This document shows, in pieces, positions 17,461 to 26,162 of a DNA stretch of 64,000 bases (its first letter is position 1; each line of letters starts with the position of its first letter). This stretch comes from Paenibacillus odorifer (lineage in GTDB: Bacteria > Bacillota > Bacilli > Paenibacillales > Paenibacillaceae). The stretch is taken from positions 2,170,001-2,234,000 of the forward strand of contig NZ_CP009428.1 in assembly GCF_000758725.1 (NCBI RefSeq). Reading direction: 5' to 3'. The notes under the pieces were generated by a model. It was not told where the DNA came from. It was given only the letters and a program-made list of their open reading frames with translations, and did no database searches. Position numbers and translations under genes: made by a program.

Positions 17461-18576
17461 ATGAGCTTTTTTGACACACTGGCCCGCTTGGAGCAGTATC
17501 CTTATGAGCAGCTGTGGAAGGAGTTCCGGGAGGATGACGTTAAGCGGGCGCTTGGAAAAGGCAAGCTGAACGAAAATGATTTGCTGGCATTGCTCTCTCC
17601 GGCAGCAACGCCGCTGCTAGAGGAGATGGCGCAAGCTGCACAGCGACTGACCCGTGCACATTTTGGTTATTCAATGCAGCTGTTCACACCGATGTATCTT
17701 GCGGATTTTTGTGTGAATCATTGTACCTACTGCAGCTTCAGCTCCATTTATGATTTTCCGCGCAAAAAGCTGTCCTTGGAGGAGGTTCGCAGGGAGGCTG
17801 AGAAGATTGCAGCTACAGGTCTGCGGCATATCCTCATTTTGACTGGTGAATCGCGCCGGGAGAATCCTGTCTCATATATTAAGGATTGTGTAGATGTACT
17901 CAGGGAATTTTTTTCCTCCGTCAGTATTGAGATAAATCCTCTATCAACTGCAGAATATAAAGAGCTTCTTCAAGCAGGGGTGGATGGACTAACACTATAC
18001 CAAGAGGTGTACCACCAGGAGACTTACAAAAAGCTGCATGTTAAAGGGCCTAAAAGAAACTACCGAAATCGCCTGGATGCACCTGAACGCGGCTGTCAGG
18101 CAGGTTTTCGTTCTGTGAATATTGGTACGTTGCTCGGGATGTACGATTGGCGGCAAGAGGCATTCCAAAGTGCCATGCATGCCCGCTATCTACAGGATCG
18201 GTATCCAGATTGCGAGATCAGCCTGTCACCCCCACGGTTTCGGCCTTATTTAGGGGAATTTAACCCAGAGTGCGATGTTACCGATCGATCACTAGTGCAG
18301 ATTATTTTGGCATACCGGTTATTTTTACCCCGTTCGGGCATTACTTTATCTACAAGAGAGCCTGCCTCTCTACGCGATCATTTAATTCATCTAGGAATAA
18401 CTAAGATGTCAGCCGGGGTCACTACTGAGGTGGGCGGTCACACTAATGCAGGGGGAACTCCGCAATTCGAAATATCCGATAGCCGCAGTGTGCAGGAGAT
18501 TACGGAAATGCTATATACGAAGGGTTTGCAGCCGATTTTTAAAGACTGGGATATCCTGACTGAATCAGTAACGTAA
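17461..18576 (+). CDS. thiH: 2-iminoacetate synthase (tyrosine lyase) ThiH
   Basis: A radical SAM enzyme that cleaves tyrosine to dehydroglycine (2-iminoacetate) and p-cresol for thiazole formation. At 371 residues it is full length. The cluster motif CVNHCTYC (C-x3-C-x2-C) is near residue 83. LILTGESRRENPVSYI and the late ITKMSAGVTTEVGGH follow. Bacillus subtilis uses the oxygen-dependent oxidase ThiO at this step; ThiH is the alternative found in enterics and many anaerobes. The ribosome binding site AAAGGAGGGAGG is strong. Confidence 0.95.
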   Translation: MSFFDTLARLEQYPYEQLWKEFREDDVKRALGKGKLNENDLLALLSPAATPLLEEMAQAAQRLTRAHFGYSMQLFTPMYLADFCVNHCTYCSFSSIYDFPRKKLSLEEVRREAEKIAATGLRHILILTGESRRENPVSYIKDCVDVLREFFSSVSIEINPLSTAEYKELLQAGVDGLTLYQEVYHQETYKKLHVKGPKRNYRNRLDAPERGCQAGFRSVNIGTLLGMYDWRQEAFQSAMHARYLQDRYPDCEISLSPPRFRPYLGEFNPECDVTDRSLVQIILAYRLFLPRSGITLSTREPASLRDHLIHLGITKMSAGVTTEVGGHTNAGGTPQFEISDSRSVQEITEMLYTKGLQPIFKDWDILTESVT

Positions 18577-18602
18577 CGCTTGTATTTTTATTATTAATCA
18601 CT

Positions 18603-18641
18603 AAAGGGACCCCTGCGAGATTCATGCGGAGGTCCTTTTTT
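18603..18641 (+). terminator. Intrinsic terminator after thiH
   Basis: AAAGGGACC...GC pairs with GC...GGTCCTTT around the region TGCGAGATTCATGCGG, then T-rich. It lies between convergent thiH and the yfbR-like gene. Confidence 0.75.
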
Positions 18642-18659
18642 CTATTGTGTAGATGGTGT

Positions 18660-19286
18660 TTAGTTTCCGGCAGAGAGCTCATCGAGAGACATTTCGAAGC
18701 TCGGTGCCATATGAGCCAGAAAATAATCCACTTCCTGCAGGCCAAGCCCACGAAGTTTTGCTGCTGTCTGCTCCTTCGCGGCGGCAAATTCTCGGTTGCC
18801 TGCAGCAACCTCCCATACGCATTTCAAATAAGCATCCAGCCGATCAGCGGCTTTCACATAGCTGTGCAGCAGAATGTCCTCCGAATCGGGAGGGCTGTCT
18901 TCCGGTCGTATGAGCTGAGTGTAGATGCTTTTTAGCTCTGATGGAATCATTCCAGTTAAGCGATCAGCCGCAACTTTTTCCATTTCGCGGAAGCTGGTGA
19001 GCAAGCGAGGATTGTTGTATTTTACCGGCGTGGCAATGTCGCCTGTGAATACTTCGCTGGCATCATGGAAAAGAGCTATGGTTGCTGCTCGTTCCGCGTT
19101 TAGTGAACGTCCAAAATGAACATTACCGATGGAACAGAGCATATGTGTGAGCAATGCAACATGAAAAGAATGCTCAGCGACGTTCTCCGGTGCGGTGCTG
19201 CGCATCAAGCTCCAGCGCTGAATATACTGAAGACGATATAGATAGGCAGAAAAATGGTAGCTCAATTTTAAAGTAACCCCTTTCAT
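18660..19286 (-). CDS. YfbR-like 5'-deoxynucleotidase (HD domain)
   Basis: A 208-residue HD-domain phosphohydrolase. Residues match the E. coli YfbR pattern: RW near 24, His39 in ENVAEHSFH, His74-Asp75 in ALFHDASEVFTGD and Asp148 in VKAADRLDAY. The E. coli enzyme removes the 5' phosphate of deoxyribonucleoside monophosphates using a divalent metal. The protein is probably cytoplasmic and acts in nucleotide-pool control. It has its own transcript, divergent from the fumarase gene. Confidence 0.88.
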   Translation of the reverse strand: MKGVTLKLSYHFSAYLYRLQYIQRWSLMRSTAPENVAEHSFHVALLTHMLCSIGNVHFGRSLNAERAATIALFHDASEVFTGDIATPVKYNNPRLLTSFREMEKVAADRLTGMIPSELKSIYTQLIRPEDSPPDSEDILLHSYVKAADRLDAYLKCVWEVAAGNREFAAAKEQTAAKLRGLGLQEVDYFLAHMAPSFEMSLDELSAGN

Positions 19287-19361
19287 GCGGTGCTAGGTAT
19301 GATATTATTATACTAATTGTATCAAACTTTAGATAACCTGGAACTGCCGAGAGGAGCTTGA

Positions 19362-20927
19362 ATGAAGATGCAGCATTTTGAAGACAGTATTTATAACCTT
19401 ATCGTAGAAACTTCCACGAATTTGCCGGGAGATGTACGCCGGGCAGTTGCAAAAGGTCGCGCGCTGGAAGACAGGGCTACCCGGTCCGGTCTTGCTTTAA
19501 CCACGATTGCGCAAAATATCGGAATGGCTGAGCAGCAAGTGTCTCCGATCTGTCAGGATACGGGAATGCCTACATTTATCATTCACACCCCTGTGGGAAT
19601 CAATCAGATTGAGATGAAAAAAGATATTCATAATGCCATTGTACGAGCGACCAAGAATGGTAAACTTCGTCCCAATTCTGTAGATTCATTAACAGGTGAG
19701 AATAGCGGAGATAACTTGGGTGCAGGCACACCAGTCATTCATTTCGAACAATGGGAAGAGGATAAAATAGACGTTAGACTTATTCTGAAGGGTGGAGGCT
19801 GCGAGAATAAAAATATTCAATACAGTCTCCCGGCAGAATTAGAAGGACTCGGCAAAGCGGGTCGGGATCTGGACGGAATCCGTAAATGTATTTTACACGC
19901 GGTATATCAGGCGCAGGGACAAGGCTGTAGTGCCGGTTTTATTGGCGTGGGTATCGGCGGTGACCGTACGACTGGCTACGAGCTGGCTAAGAAGCAGTTG
20001 TTCCGCAAAGTGGAGGATGTTAATCCGATAGAAGACCTTAGCAAGCTGGAAGACTATATTATGGAGAATGCTAACAAGCTTGGAATTGGCACGATGGGTT
20101 TTGGTGGTGAGGTATCGCTGCTGGGCTGTAAGATTGGCGTTATGAATCGTCTGCCAGCTAGCTTTTTCGTATCCGTTGCTTATAACTGTTGGGCCTTCCG
20201 CCGCCAAGGGGTGCTGGTTGATCCATCAACTGGCAATATAGAGGATTGGTTATATGAGAGCGGCACAGGGATATCTGTAGATGATGAAGGAGCACATGAA
20301 TCTGAAGCGGTAATTGCTGAGGGAGCTAACAGCCCAACCTCTGAGTCGCGGGAAGTACGTCTTACAACGCCGGTAAGTGAAGAGGATATCCGTAGTCTGC
20401 GTGTTGGAGACGTGGTTATTTTATCCGGTGAAATGCATACAGGCCGTGATGCTCTGCACAAATATTTAATGGATCATGAGTCTCCGGTAGATCTGGAAGG
20501 GGCTGTGATTTATCATTGCGGTCCTGTGATGATGAAAGATGAGGAAGGCTGGCATGTAAAAGCTGCGGGCCCAACTACGAGCATTCGTGAAGAGCCTTAT
20601 CAAGGCGATATCATCAAAAAATTTGGAATCCGTGCAGTCATCGGAAAAGGTGGTATGGGTCCAAAAACGTTAAAAGCCTTACAGGAGCACGGCGGGGTAT
20701 ACCTCAATGCGATTGGTGGAGCCGCCCAGTATTATGCAGAGTGCATCAAGAAGGTCAACGCTGTTGATTTTATGGAATTTGGTATTCCTGAGGCAATGTG
20801 GCATCTCGATGTGGAGGGTTTTGCAGCGATTGTGACGATGGATGCTCACGGCAACAGTCTGCATGCGGATGTGGAAAAAGATTCTGCAGCTAAATTGACT
20901 CAATTCAAGGAGCCAGTGTTTAAATAA
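19362..20927 (+). CDS. Class I fumarate hydratase (iron-sulfur)
   Basis: It hydrates fumarate to malate in the TCA cycle using a [4Fe-4S] cluster. At 521 residues it is the fused alpha+beta form. The alpha part has SPICQDTGMPTF (cluster Cys), GGGCENKN, and GQGCSAGFIGVGIGGDRT. The beta part has GDVVILSGEMHTGRDALHK, YHCGPVMM, AAGPTTSIREEPYQ and VIGKGGMG. B. subtilis CitG is the unrelated class II enzyme. ATG at 19362 has GAGGAG 5 bases upstream; a second ATG two codons in has 11-base spacing. The gene is monocistronic. Confidence 0.93.
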   Translation: MKMQHFEDSIYNLIVETSTNLPGDVRRAVAKGRALEDRATRSGLALTTIAQNIGMAEQQVSPICQDTGMPTFIIHTPVGINQIEMKKDIHNAIVRATKNGKLRPNSVDSLTGENSGDNLGAGTPVIHFEQWEEDKIDVRLILKGGGCENKNIQYSLPAELEGLGKAGRDLDGIRKCILHAVYQAQGQGCSAGFIGVGIGGDRTTGYELAKKQLFRKVEDVNPIEDLSKLEDYIMENANKLGIGTMGFGGEVSLLGCKIGVMNRLPASFFVSVAYNCWAFRRQGVLVDPSTGNIEDWLYESGTGISVDDEGAHESEAVIAEGANSPTSESREVRLTTPVSEEDIRSLRVGDVVILSGEMHTGRDALHKYLMDHESPVDLEGAVIYHCGPVMMKDEEGWHVKAAGPTTSIREEPYQGDIIKKFGIRAVIGKGGMGPKTLKALQEHGGVYLNAIGGAAQYYAECIKKVNAVDFMEFGIPEAMWHLDVEGFAAIVTMDAHGNSLHADVEKDSAAKLTQFKEPVFK

Positions 20928-21045
20928 ATGGGGTTACAACCGGTGGATAAGTCATGAGGAGGGCAGATTCTCTGAATGGCTTTTCCATGGGTTTTAATCA
21001 AATTATAAGGATTTATATGTTCCAGACTATAAATTATCCTTAAGG

Positions 21046-21064
21046 AACGCCGAAGGCGTTTTTG
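21046..21064 (+). terminator. Small terminator-like hairpin between the fumarase and VOC genes
   Basis: AACGCC (21046-21051), triloop GAA, GGCGTT (21055-21060), then T. It ends the fumarase transcript or attenuates into the VOC gene. Confidence 0.65.
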
Positions 21065-21086
21065 CCTGTCTAAAGGAGGACAACGA

Positions 21087-21473
21087 ATGGCACCACATTA
21101 TATTAGAAATGGTTTTCTTAACGTTACGCCGTATTTTATTGCGGAAGATGCAGACCAATTGATAGATTTTGTTGTGCACTGCTTTGATGCCAAAATTATT
21201 GATATGCTGCGAAACGATGAGGGAAGGATTAGGCATGCCGAGGTCAGAATCGGTGATTCCATCATTGAGATTTCTGAAGCGAATGAAAAGTATTCACCGG
21301 TACAGCTTGCCATTCATCTTTATGTAAGAAATGTTGATGAGACCTACCGCAAGTGCCTGGATGCCGGGTCCTCTATTATTGAAGAACCACTGGATAAGTC
21401 CTATGGAGAAAGAGGAGCAGGGGTTAGAGACCGTCAGGGTAATCAGTGGTTTCTTGCCACCCGTACAGAATAA
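21087..21473 (+). CDS. VOC family protein (PhnB/glyoxalase-like)
   Basis: A 128-residue vicinal-oxygen-chelate fold protein made of two beta-alpha-beta-beta-beta modules. The first includes VTPYFIAEDADQLIDF, the second LAIHLYVRNVDETYRKCLDAGSSIIEEP, ending in GAGVRDRQGNQWFLAT, as in the PhnB-like group. Enzyme or metal-binding/resistance roles are all possible. The gene has AAAGGAGG upstream and its own terminator. Confidence 0.85.
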   Translation: MAPHYIRNGFLNVTPYFIAEDADQLIDFVVHCFDAKIIDMLRNDEGRIRHAEVRIGDSIIEISEANEKYSPVQLAIHLYVRNVDETYRKCLDAGSSIIEEPLDKSYGERGAGVRDRQGNQWFLATRTE

Positions 21474-21505
21474 ACTCATGTGTTTTTACAAAAGTAATAC
21501 AAAGT

Positions 21506-21545
21506 AACAGTCCAGAGTTAATCAACTCGGGCTGTTATTTTTATA
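21506..21545 (+). terminator. Intrinsic terminator after the VOC gene
   Basis: An AACAG-CC-GAGTT arm pairs with AACTCGGGCTGTT around loop AATC, then ATTTTTAT. Confidence 0.8.
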
Positions 21546-21651
21546 TAATCTACTCTGGGGGGCTTATGTCACGGTCATAGTCGTACTGGTATTTTGGAGA
21601 AAATGAAGTTAGGATAAAAGATACAATGATAAAGGGAGAGGCACATTTCAG

Positions 21652-23448
21652 ATGAAACCGTTTCGCGCTCGTCTTACGTTTATACTTATGGCCTTAATCG
21701 GTATTTCCATGATTGGTACTGGATTTACGATGGCTCATCTGTTTAAGAGCTCCCATATAACTGCTCTGGAAGAGAATATGTCCCGGGAAATAAGTTTGCT
21801 CTCAGGCACACTGGAATTTGTAGATATGAATTCTTCAAATGCGATCCCGTATTACACTGAACAGGCGGAGCATATTTCTAAACTTTTAGATTCTCGGATA
21901 ACGTTTATTACAAAGTCGGGTAAAGTAATTGGCGATTCTGAGAAAAACCCCTTGGAAATGGACAACCACTCCAATCGTGAAGAAGAGATAGGGGCTGCGA
22001 AAGAGGGAACTGGACGGGCAATCCGTTACAGCGAAACTCTAAAGCATGAGATGTTATATGTGGCTGGAAAGGTAACTTCTGATCAAGGATTTGACGGCTA
22101 TATTCGGGTCTCAATGGGACTTGATGCTGTTACTCAAGGTCTTAAGCATGCTTGGATGATCATGGCTGCAGGTCTTATTATCTTGTTCTTGTCAGCAACT
22201 ATTGTGAGCTATAAAGTAGCTTCAAGCATGACTTCCCCGTTGGAGCAAATCACAAGAGTCGCCCGGCGGATTACCGATCTGGATTATGATGCCAGAGTTC
22301 ATTTGAAGCGTAAAGATGAAGTTGGACAGCTGGCTACAGCGATTAATGCGATGGCAGACAGTCTTCAAGACCAGCTCAAGACGATTCGTGATAATGAGGA
22401 TCTGCTGCAAAGCGTGCTGGATAATATGACTGGCGGCATCATAATGATCAATGCGGAAGAAGAGATTGCGCTGCTCAATCGGGCTTCAGAGCGAATGCTT
22501 GATGTCAGCAACAGTGAAATGGCGGGTCATTCGTACAAAGAGTTAAAACGGCATTATGAGCTAACCCGTCTGCTTGAAGAAGGGGTATTAAGCCGGGAGC
22601 CGATTCATGAAGAGCGAAGTATTTATAACCCAAGAGAGCGAATTGTACGGATGGACGCGGTTCCGATGATCCAGGATGGTACGTACAGAGGTATGCTTTT
22701 CCTATTGCAAGAGGTTACGGAAATTCGCCGTTTGGAGCGGATGCGCAGTGAATTTGTCGCTAACGTATCGCATGAACTAAAGACTCCGGTTGCAGCGGTC
22801 AAAGGGTTTGCCGAGACCTTACTGGGAGGCGGAGTTAAAGATGAGAAGACGGCGAGATCCTTCCTGCAAATTATATATGATGAGAATGAGCGTTTAAATC
22901 GCTTGATTGGAGATATTCTGGAATTATCTAAAATCGAATCTAAACGGGTGCAGCTCGATTGCTCACCGGTTCATATCATTGAATTCTTTGATTCCGTGCT
23001 GGGAACCATCAGTAAAGTCGCTGAGAAGAAAAACATTAGTCTTAATGTAGAGGTTCCTGAGGAGCTGTTCATTGAGGCGGATGAGGATAAGCTGCGTCAA
23101 ATCTTTATGAATCTTTTCTCTAATGCGATTAATTACACACATGAAGGCGGAAACGTAAAGGTCTACGTTAAGAGTCTACTGAAACCAGACGGCTCCGAAA
23201 ATGTTCAATTTACTGTTAGCGATACGGGTATGGGGATTCCTAAAAAAGATCTGCCGCGTATTTTTGAACGTTTTTACCGTGTGGATAAGGCAAGATCCAG
23301 AAGCTCCGGTGGAACGGGATTGGGGCTGTCTATTGTGAAGCATTTGGTAGATATGCACCATGGAGTGATTTCAGTTGAAAGTGATCTGGGAATCGGCAGT
23401 TCCTTTGTGATTGAATTGCCTTTGCTGCAGGAAGAAAAGACCGATTAG
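21652..23448 (+). CDS. phoR: Phosphate-regulon sensor histidine kinase PhoR
   Basis: A 598-residue membrane kinase. Membrane segments are at about 9-29 and 166-186, enclosing an extracytoplasmic region. Then come HAMP (about 187-240), a PAS domain (about 250-355), HisKA with phospho-acceptor His374 in ANVSHELKTPVAAVKGFAE, and HATPase_c with SNAINYT, DTGMGIP and GGTGLGLSIVKH. Adjacent phoP and the phosphate genes pstB-phoU support PhoR. In B. subtilis the order is phoP then phoR; here the kinase comes first and a PHO-box-like repeat lies between the two genes. Confidence 0.88.
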   Translation: MKPFRARLTFILMALIGISMIGTGFTMAHLFKSSHITALEENMSREISLLSGTLEFVDMNSSNAIPYYTEQAEHISKLLDSRITFITKSGKVIGDSEKNPLEMDNHSNREEEIGAAKEGTGRAIRYSETLKHEMLYVAGKVTSDQGFDGYIRVSMGLDAVTQGLKHAWMIMAAGLIILFLSATIVSYKVASSMTSPLEQITRVARRITDLDYDARVHLKRKDEVGQLATAINAMADSLQDQLKTIRDNEDLLQSVLDNMTGGIIMINAEEEIALLNRASERMLDVSNSEMAGHSYKELKRHYELTRLLEEGVLSREPIHEERSIYNPRERIVRMDAVPMIQDGTYRGMLFLLQEVTEIRRLERMRSEFVANVSHELKTPVAAVKGFAETLLGGGVKDEKTARSFLQIIYDENERLNRLIGDILELSKIESKRVQLDCSPVHIIEFFDSVLGTISKVAEKKNISLNVEVPEELFIEADEDKLRQIFMNLFSNAINYTHEGGNVKVYVKSLLKPDGSENVQFTVSDTGMGIPKKDLPRIFERFYRVDKARSRSSGGTGLGLSIVKHLVDMHHGVISVESDLGIGSSFVIELPLLQEEKTD

Positions 23449-23473
23449 ATTTTTGTAAATTCACTTTTTCAAT

Positions 23474-23490
23474 TTTACACTAAGTTAACA
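23474..23490 (+). promoter_or_regulatory. PHO-box-like PhoP site upstream of phoP
   Basis: TTTACA (23474-23479), five bases, TTAACA (23485-23490): two direct TT(A/T)ACA repeats on the 11-base period that PhoP dimers need in Bacillus. It implies that phoP can be transcribed and autoregulated apart from phoR. Confidence 0.65.
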
Positions 23491-23557
23491 TTACGGTGAT
23501 ATGATGGTTTTGTTGCTGTTTTGTAAAAATCAAACTATATGGAAGACGGGGGAACCT

Positions 23558-24286
23558 ATGGCTCAACGATTGCTTGTCATTGAAGACGAACCGACACTAG
23601 CCCGGCTGCTGTCCTATAACTTAACGCAGGAAGGTTACGAGGTGACGGTAGAGGATCATGGAACGGCAGGATATGATCGTGCGACGAGGGAACCTTTTGA
23701 CTTGATCGTATTGGATCTGATGCTGCCAGGAATGAATGGCATTGACATCCTTGATAAATTGCGTGGACAAGGTATCCGCACACCTATTATCGTATTGACT
23801 GCTAAAAATGCTGAAGAAGATGTGGTTAGAGGGCTGAAATCCGGTGCTGATGATTATATAACCAAACCTTTTGGAGTATCCGAATTGCTTGCAAGAGTGA
23901 GCGCTGTATTACGGCGGATTTCCGGCCTTGCTGAGGAGGCTCCACAAGAGACACCTATATCTGCTTCAACGATCATTCTGGGACAACTAGAAATCTATCC
24001 TGAGCGGTATGAAGTTTCCTTAGGAGGACATAGCATCAACCTTCGACCTAAAGAGTTCGAGGTATTGTTATATTTGGCCCGTAAACCCGGGGTAGTGCTG
24101 ACAAGAGATGATCTTATGAACGCTGTTTGGGGCTTTGATTATATTGGTGGACAGCGTACAGTTGATGTGCATGTAAGTTCACTCCGTAAAAAGCTTGAGC
24201 TAGATCCAGAATCCGTTCATATCGATTCCATTCGAGGTGTAGGTTATAAATTAGTTGTTAACAAAAAGAGAGCTCCGGTCATTTAG
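23558..24286 (+). CDS. phoP: Phosphate-regulon response regulator PhoP
   Basis: A 242-residue OmpR-type regulator. The receiver domain has acidic pocket LLVIEDEPTLARLL, phospho-acceptor Asp53 in LIVLDLMLPGMNG and the Lys in DDYITKPFGVSELLARV. The C-terminal winged helix (about 150-238) has LRPKEFEVLLYLARKPG and GGQRTVDVHVSSLRKKL. The start is set at ATG 23558, preceded by GGGGGAA; an ATG at 23501 would add 19 residues that do not belong to the fold. It is separated from phoR by 109 bases with a PHO-box-like site. Confidence 0.92.
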   Translation: MAQRLLVIEDEPTLARLLSYNLTQEGYEVTVEDHGTAGYDRATREPFDLIVLDLMLPGMNGIDILDKLRGQGIRTPIIVLTAKNAEEDVVRGLKSGADDYITKPFGVSELLARVSAVLRRISGLAEEAPQETPISASTIILGQLEIYPERYEVSLGGHSINLRPKEFEVLLYLARKPGVVLTRDDLMNAVWGFDYIGGQRTVDVHVSSLRKKLELDPESVHIDSIRGVGYKLVVNKKRAPVI

Positions 24287-24308
24287 CATGACGGGAGTTT
24301 TCTTCTTT
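24272..24308 (+). terminator. Terminator overlapping the 3' end of phoP
   Basis: An inverted repeat of CTCC-GTCAT with ATGAC-GGAG (one G-G mismatch). The phoP stop codon lies in the loop, and TTTTCTTCTTT follows. Confidence 0.6.
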
Positions 24309-24393
24309 ATCCCGTTCATAAACAAGATTCAGGTGAGATTACACGCCGAATTGTAGGGAATACTATCACGTGGACTAATTCATCTTCACCAAT

Positions 24394-24432
24394 TTTACAT
24401 TGCGTTAACATTTCTCTCCAACTGTATTTACA
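24394..24432 (+). promoter_or_regulatory. PHO-box-like repeats upstream of pstB
   Basis: TTTACA (24394-24399) and TTAACA (24405-24410) are 11 bases apart. A further TTTACA (24427-24432) lies exactly 22 bases downstream, in register. A weaker TCTTCA sits 11 bases upstream (24383). This fits a PhoP-activated promoter for pstB-phoU. Confidence 0.7.
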
Positions 24433-24484
24433 TTAAAAGCTTATTATGGAGAACGAAGATGATGAGAAGGAGACGTAAATACTA

Positions 24485-25240
24485 ATGAAATCCATCATTG
24501 ACATAGAGAAACTTGATCTCTACTATGAGTCATTTCACGCACTGAAGAATGTGAATCTGCAAATTCCGGAGAAACAGGTTACTGCTTTTATCGGACCTTC
24601 CGGTTGCGGAAAATCCACTCTGTTGCGCACGCTGAATCGTATGAATGATATGATTCCTGGTACACGTATTGAAGGAACTGTAAACATCGGTGGCAAAAAT
24701 ATTTATAGTGACGAGGTAGAGGTAGAAAGCCTGCGTAAACAGGTCGGCATGGTATTCCAACAGCCAAATCCTTTTCCAAAGTCGATTTACGACAATGTAG
24801 CTTACGGTCCTCGCCTGCATGGCATTCGTTCAAAGAGCGAACTGGATGAGATTGTAGAGCAAAGTCTGCGTCATTCCGCGCTGTGGGAGGAAGTTAAAGA
24901 TTTTCTGAAAAAATCTGCCCTTAGCTTGTCCGGCGGACAGCAGCAACGGCTGTGTATTGCCCGAGCTTTGGCAGTTCAGCCGGATATCCTGCTCATGGAT
25001 GAAGCAACGTCTGCACTGGATCCTGTGTCTACGCTCAAGATAGAGGAGCTTGTACAGGAATTAAGAAGTAAGTATACAATCGTTATGGTTACTCATAACA
25101 TGCATCAGGCGGCACGTGTATCTGGTCGAACCGTGTTTTTCTTGAATGGTGTAATTGTAGAGGCGGCGGATACAGAGGTGTTGTTCTCGACTCCTAAGGA
25201 TTCCCGCACCGAAGATTATATTTCTGGACGTTTCGGCTGA
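24485..25240 (+). CDS. pstB: Phosphate ABC transporter ATP-binding protein PstB
   Basis: The ATPase of the high-affinity phosphate importer, 251 residues. Walker [13 protein letters not shown] (34-45), Q-loop [21 protein letters not shown], signature [16 protein letters not shown], Walker [15 protein letters not shown] and a switch His in [12 protein letters not shown] are all present; the Q-loop segment is characteristic of PstB. AAGGAGA is upstream. It forms a pair with phoU. The permease and binding-protein genes pstC, pstA and pstS are not next to it and not in this window. Confidence 0.95.
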   Translation: MKSIIDIEKLDLYYESFHALKNVNLQIPEKQVTAFIGPSGCGKSTLLRTLNRMNDMIPGTRIEGTVNIGGKNIYSDEVEVESLRKQVGMVFQQPNPFPKSIYDNVAYGPRLHGIRSKSELDEIVEQSLRHSALWEEVKDFLKKSALSLSGGQQQRLCIARALAVQPDILLMDEATSALDPVSTLKIEELVQELRSKYTIVMVTHNMHQAARVSGRTVFFLNGVIVEAADTEVLFSTPKDSRTEDYISGRFG

Positions 25241-25313
25241 TACGGGCTACAAGGGCGCTCGTCCTTGGAAATGGCAAGCTGACCATACATTAATGAGGAG
25301 GATCGCTCTTACT

Positions 25314-25973
25314 ATGATTCGCAGAAAAGAATTTGATAAAGATTTGGAAGAGCTGCGCAGTCTGCTGCAGCAGATGGGTGAACATGTAATAGATGCTCTT
25401 GGTGGAGCAATTGTTGCTTTACAGAATCTTGATACTGTACGCGCTCAGGAAATCATTAAAGCAGATTTGCAGCTGAATGCCATGGAAGATAAAATCATGG
25501 AAATTGGCTCACGGCTAATTATTACGCAGCAGCCTGTAGCAAAAGATTTGCGCCGCATTATCGTTGCTTTCAAAATATCTAGCGATTTGGAACGTATGGG
25601 TGACTTGGCTATTGATGTTGCGAAAGCAACTATGCGCATCCATGGACAGCAGCTGATCAAGCCGCTTGTAGACATTCCACGTATGGCGGAAATTGTGACG
25701 ACCATGATTGATGAGGCTATCCAGTCTTATCTGGATGAGAACACGGATCTGGCTTATAGAATGGCACAAGATGATGATCAGGTCGATCAATTATATGGTT
25801 CGATGATCAATGAGCTATATAGTTATATGGTGGCAAAACCGGATTCTGTATCTCAAGCTATGTTATTAACGCTGGTAGGCCGTTATATTGAACGGATTGC
25901 CGATCATGCGACTAACATTGGTGAGAGTGTTGTTTATCTGGTCACAGGCAGCCGTCCGGACTTGAATCAGTAA
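25314..25973 (+). CDS. phoU: Phosphate-specific transport system accessory protein PhoU
   Basis: A three-helix-bundle-repeat regulator that links Pst status to PhoR; 219 residues. The two PhoU repeats carry metal-binding E/D-x-x-x-D patterns: AMEDKIMEIGSRLI and DLERMGDLAIDVAKA in the first, QDDDQVDQLYGSMINEL and YIERIADHATNIGESV in the second. The start is ATG 25314; the ATG at 25293 would put the GAGGAGG ribosome binding site inside the gene. It follows pstB by 73 bases. Confidence 0.94.
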   Translation: MIRRKEFDKDLEELRSLLQQMGEHVIDALGGAIVALQNLDTVRAQEIIKADLQLNAMEDKIMEIGSRLIITQQPVAKDLRRIIVAFKISSDLERMGDLAIDVAKATMRIHGQQLIKPLVDIPRMAEIVTTMIDEAIQSYLDENTDLAYRMAQDDDQVDQLYGSMINELYSYMVAKPDSVSQAMLLTLVGRYIERIADHATNIGESVVYLVTGSRPDLNQ

Positions 25974-26013
25974 TTTGCACTTCCACAGCTTTTGTTATAT
26001 CTTTAGTTAAACT

Positions 26014-26045
26014 AAGTAGCCGCCCTTTTAAAAGGGCGGCTACTT
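26014..26045. terminator. Perfect 32-base palindrome after phoU
   Basis: AAGTAGCCGCCCTTTT (26014-26029) is followed directly by its exact complement (26030-26045). The T-tract is weak (CTTGTTGT), so termination is likely but the element may also protect the mRNA 3' end. Confidence 0.7.
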
Positions 26046-26162
26046 GTTGTATATCCTTAACATATCAGCTTATCCCACTGTTTAGGTTGGTAAAGCCGTT
26101 TCTACTTGTACAGGGCATATGGTAAGATGTAAGGAGTACGCATGAAAAAGGCGAGGTGCACT

